Part shown: positions 56,555 through 63,976 of the stretch, piece after piece
Position numbering within the stretch: the stretch's first letter is position 1
How the letters are laid out: every line of letters begins with the position of its first letter
Assembly: GCA_031266555.1 (NCBI GenBank)
Contig: JAISAU010000010.1
Span: 1 to 64,000, forward strand
Reading direction: 5' to 3'
Length of the DNA: 64,000 bases
From: Campylobacteraceae bacterium
GTDB lineage: Bacteria > Campylobacterota > Campylobacteria > Campylobacterales > Campylobacteraceae
Position numbers and translations under genes: made by a program
The notes under the pieces: model-generated
Databases searched by the model: none
The model's input: only the letters and a program-made list of their open reading frames with translations
What the model was told of the DNA's origin: nothing

Positions 56555-57271
56555 ATGAAAAATATAAAAAAGACAATATCTGTTTTGGCGGTTATTTTGA
56601 TGGCGGCAAACACAGTTTACGCTGATGAGGCATTGGATAAAGAGTTGTGGAAAAACGCGGTTGATTGGTGCAATATAAGAGGAACGAAAGAGTTTGTAGC
56701 CAAAGGCGGTGATATCAATCAAACGAACAATGACGGAGTAAGTCTTTTTTCCGCCACCGCCATTGAGGCTATTAAAGTAAGTCAAGTTTGCGCTAATGTC
56801 GCTAATTATCTAAGTTCTATAGGAGCAATGGATAGCGGACATTTCGCTAAAGTTGCGGACGTTTACAGACTCAATAAGCCGCTGATTTACGAAAACGAAC
56901 ATCTTTTGGTAGGCGTTTTGGGATATTATTTGGACGGAGCGTTGACAAGCAGTGTGTTAAATAAAACAGGCGACGACATATATATTCTTGGACATACTTC
57001 TATAGTAAACGGAGTGAAGTATTCACATGAATGGCGAAAGAGCGAGGAATATCCCGACGGAAAACTCGTGGTCAAGCCAAACAAAGAACTTACGGGATTT
57101 TATTTTGCTTTCAATCCGGAAAATAGCGAACATCATACAAAAGTCGCGAACAATAAGCTTGAATTTACGGGCGAATATACGCTTGAGTACGAATACAAAG
57201 GCAAAAGGTATGAGTTTGAAGTACCTAAAACGACTAAAGAGATAGATATGGATTATAAATTAAAGTATTAG
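56555..57271 (+). CDS. Secreted ankyrin-like protein, diverged array copy 4
   Basis: 238 residues. Signal peptide ending NTVYA, then DEALDKELWKNAVDWCNIRG, KEFVAKGGDINQTNNDGVSL (a clearer ankyrin repeat than in copies 1-3) and NVANYLSSIGAMDSGH. The beta half keeps DDIYILGHTSIVNGVKYSHE and a final YKGKRYEFEVPKTTKEIDMDY. The most diverged paralogue and the only one without a membrane module before it. Confidence 0.7.
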   Translation: MKNIKKTISVLAVILMAANTVYADEALDKELWKNAVDWCNIRGTKEFVAKGGDINQTNNDGVSLFSATAIEAIKVSQVCANVANYLSSIGAMDSGHFAKVADVYRLNKPLIYENEHLLVGVLGYYLDGALTSSVLNKTGDDIYILGHTSIVNGVKYSHEWRKSEEYPDGKLVVKPNKELTGFYFAFNPENSEHHTKVANNKLEFTGEYTLEYEYKGKRYEFEVPKTTKEIDMDYKLKY

Positions 57272-57456
57272 TTAAATATTAATTTAGCGAACATATTTAT
57301 GGGTGAACTTTAAGTCGTTTTCTCTAAAAATATTATTTATCGTAATTTTTTTTGAGTTTTATTTAAAAAATGAGGCATTATTAAAGATAATTTATACTTA
57401 TAATACGAATGTTATGATAAAATCATAAGAATATATATTAAATATAGGATAAGCTT

Positions 57457-57723
57457 ATGGATATATACAATACTTTATATAAAGAACAATTCAGACTAAA
57501 ATTAGGATTTACATATTTGCTGGCGTCCGGGTGGGCTTTATGTTTTTTAGTAGTTATAGTTTTTATGAATATGAGTTTGGAAAAGTCGGCGAGTATTTAC
57601 ATCTTCGGACTAACGCTAATATATAAATATGTATTTTCAATGACAAGAGACGGTTTTCACTACGAGCCGTTTTTTTATAAAAAATTGTCAAAACTTCTTC
57701 ACATTATAAGAAAAAGAGCTTAA
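57457..57723 (+). CDS. Two-helix membrane protein
   Basis: 88 residues, helices at about 19-40 and 48-66, basic C-terminal tail. AGGATAAGCTT before ATG 57457. A 185-base AT-rich gap upstream probably holds a promoter. It starts a second run of small genes. No family recognised. Confidence 0.45.
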   Translation: MDIYNTLYKEQFRLKLGFTYLLASGWALCFLVVIVFMNMSLEKSASIYIFGLTLIYKYVFSMTRDGFHYEPFFYKKLSKLLHIIRKRA

Positions 57724-57724
57724 G

Positions 57725-58012
57725 TTGAGAAGATTTGTTTTTATGGCATTAATCGGCGTTGGTATGTTAGCTCACGGTAGTCCCTCAGCAGACGCTGTTG
57801 ACGATTTAAAAGGAAAACATAAAAATGCAAACGATATACACGAAGCGCACCTAAGAGAGTTTAATAACATTGTAATTATTTTGAAGACGACGCTTTTAAG
57901 TCAGACTAATAATATTTTTGAACTTTATAAAGAGAGCGAGTTGTTGTTTTTGACTATGCAAGCAGAAGGAGAAAGAGAGACAATGACGCATCAAAAAGAG
58001 TTATTAAGATGA
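57725..58012 (+). CDS. Small secreted helical protein
   Basis: 95 residues from TTG 57725, one base after the previous stop. Signal peptide ending about LAHG, then a helix-forming sequence (NANDIHEAHLREFNNIVIIL ... LLFLTMQAEGERE). Similar in plan to the 49014 protein. Overlaps the next gene by 4 bases. Unknown function. Confidence 0.45.
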   Translation: MRRFVFMALIGVGMLAHGSPSADAVDDLKGKHKNANDIHEAHLREFNNIVIILKTTLLSQTNNIFELYKESELLFLTMQAEGERETMTHQKELLR

Positions 58013-58419
58013 GAAATATTATAAATGGCATAATTATCGCGCTGTTGGCGAATATAGCGGCAATGGCTAGTTGTGTGGATGCTATTCTGATTACTATGCA
58101 AAAAGAATCTACGGAAGCGAGTTTTGAAGGTCTTGACGAAAGTACGGCACAGATCATAAAACAAGTCGCCGGTAAGATAAACGAGAGTCATAACGAACTT
58201 GAAGACGATTCAAAGACTATCCTTGAAAACACAAGGGAGTTAGATAAGTTATATTATGTCTTAGCGCAAAATATACTTCACAACCAAGCTGTTATTGACG
58301 AATTGCAAAATCTTATCGTAGACGCTATAACTTCCAGCTCAGACGCGGAAGTTGCTAAAAATAGACTCGACGCCTTAAAGCAGGAGTTTAAAGCTTTGAA
58401 AGAGGAGGCTTACAAGTGA
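58009..58419 (+). CDS. Small secreted coiled-coil protein
   Basis: 136 residues. Signal-like start MRNIINGIIIALLANIAAMA, one Cys, then heptad-rich helix (HNELEDDSKTILENTRELDK ... NRLDALKQEFKALKEE). Overlaps both neighbours by 4 bases, so translation is coupled. Family not recognised; a VirB5-like periplasmic or pilus-tip role is possible. Confidence 0.45.
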   Translation: MRNIINGIIIALLANIAAMASCVDAILITMQKESTEASFEGLDESTAQIIKQVAGKINESHNELEDDSKTILENTRELDKLYYVLAQNILHNQAVIDELQNLIVDAITSSSDAEVAKNRLDALKQEFKALKEEAYK

Positions 58420-58751
58420 AAAAGAGTTTATTTATATTAGTAGCGGCGACAAATTGGTTGTTGTGCGCAGAATGTTATTCCATAGTGGCTATAGACCAAT
58501 ATCCGATGGCTATAGCATCAATTAACTCCAATCTAGCAACTCAAAGTAGCAATTTAAATAGCATATGGTCGCGCATAAATGTTAATCAAGCCAGAAATAT
58601 ATTGGAAAATTTTAAAAGCAAAAAGAGAATTCTGACAAATATCCGCACATTAAGCAAAGAAGACGATATGACATTAAGCAATCAACTGCACGAAACGGAG
58701 TTAAAACGAGAGTTAGACGGACTTTTAATAGACGCTTGGAGCGTGGAATGA
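58416..58751 (+). CDS. Small secreted protein
   Basis: 111 residues from GTG 58416 (AGGAGG six to eleven bases upstream). Signal peptide ending WLLCA, Cys in ECYSIV, then predicted helix (NSNLATQSSNLNSIWSRINV). Part of the overlapping set 57725-59053. Unknown function. Confidence 0.45.
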   Translation: MKKSLFILVAATNWLLCAECYSIVAIDQYPMAIASINSNLATQSSNLNSIWSRINVNQARNILENFKSKKRILTNIRTLSKEDDMTLSNQLHETELKRELDGLLIDAWSVE

Positions 58752-59053
58752 AGAGAGTATTTGTATGTTTTGTGCTTTGTTTTGAATGTTTGTATGCGTT
58801 TTGTTTTTGCGAATTTCAATTGCAACAGGCATATGATGGCATTAATAATAAAGTGGAAGAGTATATCAACAACCAAAAAGACGCCGTTGGAAAATTAATA
58901 GATGAAATCAAAAAGAACACAAAAGATATTAAAGAGCAAAATAAAGTTATAGAAAAGATAATAGAGGGCGAAAAGAGAAAAGCTTTGCAAAATGCCGAAA
59001 TAGTATTTTTGCTTCAAAAGATTGTCGAGCTTAAAACAGCCGGCGAGATGTAA
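58748..59053 (+). CDS. Small secreted coiled-coil protein
   Basis: 101 residues from ATG 58748, chosen for its ATGA overlap with the previous stop rather than TTG 58736. Signal MKRVFVCFVLCFECLYAFCF, rich in Cys, then a continuous helix (NNKVEEYINNQKDAVGKLID ... KDIKEQNKVIEKIIEGEKRK). Ends NAEIVFLLQKIVELK, resembling the 49014 protein's LEKQILFLRMQ. Confidence 0.45.
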   Translation: MKRVFVCFVLCFECLYAFCFCEFQLQQAYDGINNKVEEYINNQKDAVGKLIDEIKKNTKDIKEQNKVIEKIIEGEKRKALQNAEIVFLLQKIVELKTAGEM

Positions 59054-59076
59054 TAAAATTTTTTAAGGAGCGAATG

Positions 59077-60831
59077 ATGGCAATACCAGCAGTGATAGCG
59101 GCTATAGGAAAAGAAGTTTTGCAAAAAGCGGCGACAGCGGTCGCTACCAAACTTTTAACCGACGTGGGGAATAGCGCGATAGAGTGGGTTAAGGATAAAT
59201 TTAGTGATTCAAAAGATAAGTCGAACGTTGCGGGTAAAGCTATTGAGGATACATTTGGTAAGCAAAGTCAAAATGTTACTACAAATAACGGTCAGATGCA
59301 ACAAGGCAATATCATCATCAATAATTACTTTCAAAGTGGTAACGATAGGGATAGAGCCGTTATTATCCATATTGACGATATTGGTTCTTTTGAAGGAGCA
59401 AAGAAGTATCAAGAAGCTGTGGCAAATGGCAAAGGTACCCCGATAACCGCTCAAAATATTCCTTCCAATGTGATATCCGTGTCATGCCAAAACAAAACGG
59501 CTCAAATTTGTTCAAACGATCCGGATAAAATGGCACAAATGTGCAATGACGTCGCCTCGAATGTTCAAGGAATAGATAAGCTCGATATGGGTGGCAAAAT
59601 ATATAATATAATTAAAGGTGATAGTTTATATAAAATCGCCAAAGAAAATAATATAACGTTAGACGAGTTAAGAAAGGCAAATCCGTGGGTTGAGGACAGG
59701 TTTTCGCAAGACCAAAAATTCGCGCTGATACATCCTAATGAGAAGTTGATTATTCCAAATAAGGAAAATGTCAAAACGTCGGAGCAACAGAGCATTAACG
59801 CTAAGCCCGCCGCTCCGACAACGACTGAACCGCCGGCAAAAGAGATTGCAATCGGCGATGTAGCGAAGGGTATCGCAAAAACAGTCGGAACAGCGGTAAA
59901 AGACATGGCGGTTGACGCGATGGAAGCGGTAAAAAGCGGAGCTAAGGAGATAGGTCAAAAAGTCGCTAACGCCGCGAACGACGCTTTTGATTGGGTCAAA
60001 AATAAGGCTGAGGACGTTAAGGTGGGAATAGTAAAAGGTGCCGACGCGATAGTAGCAGGCGCGAAAAGCGTGGGAAACGCGATAGTTGGCATAGCCGAAT
60101 CAATAAACAACGTGCTCACAAATACCAATCAAAAAGTTATCGATGCCGCGAATGAGACCGCGGATTTCGCAAGGGAGAAAATTGGCGAGATGGAGACAAA
60201 AGTTCTTAGCAATGCCAACGATTTGAAAAATGAAGCGCAAAATATCAAAAAAGCGGTATCAGATAAGATTGAGACGGCGAGAAGTGAAGTCAAAGAATTT
60301 GGCAAAAGCGTAACCAATACGTTAATCGAGACTAAAGCCGCAATTGAAAAAGAGTTTGATAAAGCGGAGACAAAGATTTCCGACATAACTAAAGAGATAA
60401 AAAAAGATATGCAAGAGACCAAAAAAGCTGTGAGTGAAAAATTTGAGACATTAAAAAGTGATGTTAAAGAGTTTGGTCAAAAATTAACTGACACGCTAAA
60501 AGAAGCTGCAACTGAGATTCAAAAAGAGTTTGATAAAGCGGAGACAAAGATTTCCGATACGGTTAAAGAGATAAGAACAGATATGCGAGAAGCAAAAAAA
60601 GCGGTATCCGATAAATTCGACGAAGTGAAAGATAAGCTTGAAAAAGATGTCAAAAGCAGTTCCAATCAATCGATTGAGGAGTTAGCCGGTAAAGTGATTG
60701 GACGTGAAATTACAGATAAAGATAAGCTAGAAAGCAAAGCGGAATTGTCAGAAGCTAGTAAAAATACGCACGACGCAAGTCAAAATAGCGTCAAAAATGA
60801 AAGCGATAATGTTTCTACCGCGAGTATGTGA
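59077..60831 (+). CDS. LysM protein with long amphipathic-helix repeats
   Basis: 584 residues from ATG 59077 (AAGGAG six bases upstream; ATG 59074 is too close). N-terminal ~55 residues helical (AAIGKEVLQKAATAVATKLL), an Asn-rich segment, then a LysM domain about 176-225 (YNIIKGDSLYKIAKENNITL ... NEKLIIP). Residues 260-560 are charged helical repeats, with a ~60-residue unit repeated (EFDKAETKISDITKEIKKDM and EFDKAETKISDTVKEIRTDM). No signal peptide. Such LEA/apolipoprotein-like rods plus LysM suggest a cell-wall-associated or injected protein, possibly a T4SS substrate; inference. Confidence 0.65.
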   Translation: MAIPAVIAAIGKEVLQKAATAVATKLLTDVGNSAIEWVKDKFSDSKDKSNVAGKAIEDTFGKQSQNVTTNNGQMQQGNIIINNYFQSGNDRDRAVIIHIDDIGSFEGAKKYQEAVANGKGTPITAQNIPSNVISVSCQNKTAQICSNDPDKMAQMCNDVASNVQGIDKLDMGGKIYNIIKGDSLYKIAKENNITLDELRKANPWVEDRFSQDQKFALIHPNEKLIIPNKENVKTSEQQSINAKPAAPTTTEPPAKEIAIGDVAKGIAKTVGTAVKDMAVDAMEAVKSGAKEIGQKVANAANDAFDWVKNKAEDVKVGIVKGADAIVAGAKSVGNAIVGIAESINNVLTNTNQKVIDAANETADFAREKIGEMETKVLSNANDLKNEAQNIKKAVSDKIETARSEVKEFGKSVTNTLIETKAAIEKEFDKAETKISDITKEIKKDMQETKKAVSEKFETLKSDVKEFGQKLTDTLKEAATEIQKEFDKAETKISDTVKEIRTDMREAKKAVSDKFDEVKDKLEKDVKSSSNQSIEELAGKVIGREITDKDKLESKAELSEASKNTHDASQNSVKNESDNVSTASM

Positions 60832-61379
60832 AGTTAGAAAGCGATATAGAAGGGGAATATTTGTTGAAAAACGATAATAATGTTTGTGTCGTTAAATATG
60901 GCTATGTAAAACGCTTGTTTTCCATAGGCTGTTTTTTGCTTGTTTGTTTGTCGGGGACTTTCTTTATGTTTGTCAACGAAGTTGTGATTATTTTGTTTGG
61001 TATGGCTTTGATATTGATATCGTTAATAAATATAATTGATATTTTATTTTTTAAAGTTTTAACTATTGACAGCGATTATCTAACAAAAGAGTGGTATTTG
61101 TTTGGCAAAAGAACTATAAAAATGTCAAATTTGATAGCAAAGGCGAGAGATAGACTTTGGAGCGGTTCAATAATGTTTGGCGATAAAGACGGAAGTATAT
61201 TACGGACTTTTTATATGAATTTTGAGACTTTTCCCGCCAAAGATAACGGATGTGAGCGAATAAAAGAGGTTCTAATAAAAAACGACGTTATAAAAGAGGA
61301 CGATATACATTGGGATAAAGACGGAGTTAAAAAAAGAAAGATGTGGTGCAGAATTTTCGCGGCGATTAAAAATAAATAA
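60828..61379 (+). CDS. Membrane protein with PH-like domain
   Basis: 183 residues from GTG 60828, overlapping the previous stop. Two adjacent helices (about 25-45, 50-72) followed by a beta-rich domain (FFKVLTIDSDYLTKEWYLFG, KRTIKMSNLIAKARDRLWSG, SIMFGDKDGSILRTFYMNFE), the plan of bacterial PH (DUF304) proteins. Unknown role. Confidence 0.5.
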   Translation: MKLESDIEGEYLLKNDNNVCVVKYGYVKRLFSIGCFLLVCLSGTFFMFVNEVVIILFGMALILISLINIIDILFFKVLTIDSDYLTKEWYLFGKRTIKMSNLIAKARDRLWSGSIMFGDKDGSILRTFYMNFETFPAKDNGCERIKEVLIKNDVIKEDDIHWDKDGVKKRKMWCRIFAAIKNK

Positions 61380-61389
61380 GAGAGTTTAA

Positions 61390-61743
61390 ATGTTGAATGA
61401 AGAAGAACTAACCAAAGAGGTAGACGAAAGACTTAAAGAGCATTTTTATCATTTAAAAGAGAAGTTTGACTTTATAAAAGGCGAGGCGAGCAGTTTAGCG
61501 GCGGATAGCCAAAAATATATAAAAGAGGCTGAGGATAGCGCGAATAAGCCGTTAGAGAGCAAAGAATACTCGCAAGAATTGCGAAGTTTGATAAATGACG
61601 ACATTGATAGTATGCACACGAGACTATTGGATGAGATAAGCGAGGCGTTGTCTTACATGTCGCGAAAAAATCAAAATATACCTTACATGTGGATAGGAAT
61701 TTTAATAATTTTCGCTCTGCAAATAATCGTTTTTTTAAAGTAG
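61390..61743 (+). CDS. Tail-anchored coiled-coil protein at right end of T4SS module
   Basis: 117 residues: helical acidic body (NEEELTKEVDERLKEHFYHL ... SMHTRLLDEISEALSYMSR) and a C-terminal membrane helix (MWIGILIIFALQIIVFLK). Same plan and size as the 35487 protein at the opposite end. Last gene before ordinary chromosomal content. Two ACATGT sites fall in its 3' part. Confidence 0.65.
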   Translation: MLNEEELTKEVDERLKEHFYHLKEKFDFIKGEASSLAADSQKYIKEAEDSANKPLESKEYSQELRSLINDDIDSMHTRLLDEISEALSYMSRKNQNIPYMWIGILIIFALQIIVFLK

Positions 61744-61762
61744 CCGTACGAAGCGTTTAATA

Positions 61763-63148
61763 TCAAGTTTTTTTATCGCTATCTTTGCTGTGTTGAGTGA
61801 TATTGTAGTATTTAGCTATAACGTCAAGTGATTTTTTGAGCCTGTTTAAAAGCTTTGAAGTCGCTATAAGCTCTTCGCTGGTTTGGATGGCTATATCTTC
61901 GGAAAGACTGATTTCTGATACAATTTTTTGTTTCTCCTCGTCGCTTATATTTAACATCTCAAGACTTTCTATAACGTCGTTTGTGATTTTTGTAATCTCT
62001 TCGGTTATATTATCGCTAAGTTCTATAACTCTATTCGCGTCATGTGCGCCCATATTTTTAACAAATTGAGATATATTTTTGGATATTTCGCTAAGCTCGT
62101 TTTCGCCTTCCATAATCATTAATTCGCTGATATTTTCTCCATTCAAACCATTTTTTCGAGCGCTTGCCAGTTTTTTGCTTTTTTGGATAAACTCGTTAAA
62201 AACAACTTTTATATGTTTAAGAACGCTTGCGGAGTAGGCTGCTAAAAATAGCAGAACAAATATTGCTATTAGTTGAAACTTCAGCAGATACGTACGCGTT
62301 TCTATGGAGTCTTTTTCGTACATGTCAACGACTTTTTCTATTTCATTGAGCAATTTTTGATTTTGTATGATTATTTTATTTAGTGAATCCACAACCGTTT
62401 GCTGGTTCGCCAAAATAGCGTTGGCGTGGCGCGAGTACTCAAGCCAAAATTTATAAGTTTTTTCTATTTCATTAAAGAGTTTCGGATATTTTTTGTATTT
62501 ATCGTCTGTGTAAAATCTCAAAATCGTCTCATTATATAGATTGTAAGAGTCATAAAAGTCTTGGTATGATTGCGCGTCCCACTTGTTCACATACCTCATC
62601 AAGTGATACGCCATATGTTGCGTAAACATTCCTTGACGTCCCGCGTCATCTATATCTTGTCCGCCGAAATTGTGCTTCACCATAGATTTTACGATATTGT
62701 CGGAAAGAGTTAGCATCTGTTTGTTGTGTTCGTCCAAAAAAGCTTTATTGCTATTTAAAGTCATCATGGAAGCTCTAAAAGTTAATACGCTTTGCTTGAA
62801 AACTACCCATAAATCGTTTATAAATTCAAGCTGTTCTATAATATTTTCATCTTTAGACGGGACGGAATTGTATTTACTGCTGCCGTATTTTAAGCTGTCA
62901 AGTCCGAGCTCAAACTCTTTAAGTGCTTTGTCCAGCTCGTCAAAATCCGTTTTATCATGTGAATTTAAGATAAAAACATCTTTTGAGATTTTTTGAGACA
63001 GCATTCTTTCTCTTCCGGCTATATTTATAACGTAACCGTCCGCGATTCCTTTTTTATTTATCAAAATCATACAAGATAAAAGTACGCCTATGCATATGCT
63101 AATGCCGATGCCGACGATTATCAATTGTTTCACAATGCTTTGCTTCAT
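61763..63148 (-). CDS. PilJ/NarX-type sensor protein without signalling hairpin
   Basis: 461 residues. Helix 9-30, then a periplasmic four-helix region with the nitrate/nitrite-sensor P-box-like YVINIAGRERMLSQKISKDV near 39 and a second degenerate copy AGRQGMFTQHMAYHLMRYVN near 168; second helix about 284-305 (LIAIFVLLFLAAYSASVL). The cytoplasmic ~150 residues are coiled coil but lack the MCP tip and any kinase or cyclase domain. Eleven bases downstream of the Crp/Fnr gene, so one operon. Ligand could be nitrate or nitrite by family; output unknown. Confidence 0.75.
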   Translation of the reverse strand: MKQSIVKQLIIVGIGISICIGVLLSCMILINKKGIADGYVINIAGRERMLSQKISKDVFILNSHDKTDFDELDKALKEFELGLDSLKYGSSKYNSVPSKDENIIEQLEFINDLWVVFKQSVLTFRASMMTLNSNKAFLDEHNKQMLTLSDNIVKSMVKHNFGGQDIDDAGRQGMFTQHMAYHLMRYVNKWDAQSYQDFYDSYNLYNETILRFYTDDKYKKYPKLFNEIEKTYKFWLEYSRHANAILANQQTVVDSLNKIIIQNQKLLNEIEKVVDMYEKDSIETRTYLLKFQLIAIFVLLFLAAYSASVLKHIKVVFNEFIQKSKKLASARKNGLNGENISELMIMEGENELSEISKNISQFVKNMGAHDANRVIELSDNITEEITKITNDVIESLEMLNISDEEKQKIVSEISLSEDIAIQTSEELIATSKLLNRLKKSLDVIAKYYNITQHSKDSDKKT

Positions 63149-63159
63149 CAGCTGTTCCT

Positions 63160-63810
63160 TTACGTAAAAATCGCGGCAAGTTTGCCGTAATTTTTTATAA
63201 TCACGCCGCCGTCCGCGGAAGTTTCTATGATATCTTCTCTTTTTAATTTTGTTAAAATTCTTGACAAAGTCTCAGGCTGTATGTTTAACATGTACGCGAT
63301 ATCTTGCTTTTTTAACGCGTTAAATTCGTCCAAAGAGTTCGCTAACATGTAAGCCACTTTGGCTGTGCCGTCATATACTATCTCGCGGTTTATAACATAT
63401 TTTAACAAACTATGGAGCCTCTCAAGCTGCTCGTGAAAGAAAAAGAAAAGAGTCTTAGACGTTTTTAATAATTGTCGCAATTTATCAAACTCGATGCATA
63501 AAAGCGTTGAGTTTTCCATACATTCGGCGTTGGAAAAACAGCAGTTTGCTTCAAATAGACTAAACGCGGTAATTAATCCTTCGTTTTTCAACGTATATAA
63601 AAATATTTCATTGTCAAATCGGTTGATTTTGTATATTTTGATAAAGCCTTTGAGTAAAAAATAGACTTTTGTTATCTCGTCGTTCTCATAATTTATTATC
63701 TCGTTTATGTTAAAGTTTTTAATTTTTGATATATTTTGAAGCGATTGCAAATCGGACTTATCTAATTTTTGAAATATCGCGCTATTGCTTAACTCTTTAA
63801 AATCAGCCAT
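63160..63810 (-). CDS. Crp/Fnr-family transcription regulator
   Basis: 216 residues from ATG 63810 (a TTG 14 codons earlier is possible but adds a non-family stretch). Cyclic-nucleotide-binding-type beta roll (about 10-120; YFLLKGFIKIYKINRFDNEI), dimerisation helix, and C-terminal HTH (KKQDIAYMLNIQPETLSRIL). Cys pair in EANCCFSNAEC could sense redox or NO, but the four-Cys FNR cluster is not clear. By context it may govern the adjoining PilJ sensor and respiration genes, as NssR-type regulators do. Confidence 0.85.
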   Translation of the reverse strand: MADFKELSNSAIFQKLDKSDLQSLQNISKIKNFNINEIINYENDEITKVYFLLKGFIKIYKINRFDNEIFLYTLKNEGLITAFSLFEANCCFSNAECMENSTLLCIEFDKLRQLLKTSKTLFFFFHEQLERLHSLLKYVINREIVYDGTAKVAYMLANSLDEFNALKKQDIAYMLNIQPETLSRILTKLKREDIIETSADGGVIIKNYGKLAAIFT

Positions 63811-63919
63811 TTTTTTATTCGCTTTGATTTTTGTATGAAAGTATTTTAGCAAAAATCGCTATTTCTATCAATGTGTTAACTTATAAAAAATATGCTATAA
63901 TGAATAATATTTTATCATA

Positions 63920-63962
63920 TGTAGGTTGCGGCAAAAGAGAATATATTTTGCCGCAACCTACA
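63920..63962. terminator. Strong hairpin between regulator and outer-membrane gene
   Basis: Perfect 17-bp arms TGTAGGTTGCGGCAAAA (63920-63936) and its complement (63946-63962), 9-base loop. GC-rich core with A/T ends. It lies just beyond the stop of the partial leftward gene and overlaps an ACATGTAG palindrome. Terminates that leftward gene (a T-run forms within the arm). Confidence 0.65.
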
Positions 63963-63976
63963 TGTAGACTATGAAT

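Noticed and set aside
35228-61762. Integrated conjugative element with att sites
   Set aside because: No integrase, relaxase, tRNA target or direct end repeats were found within the window, so mobility is not claimed.
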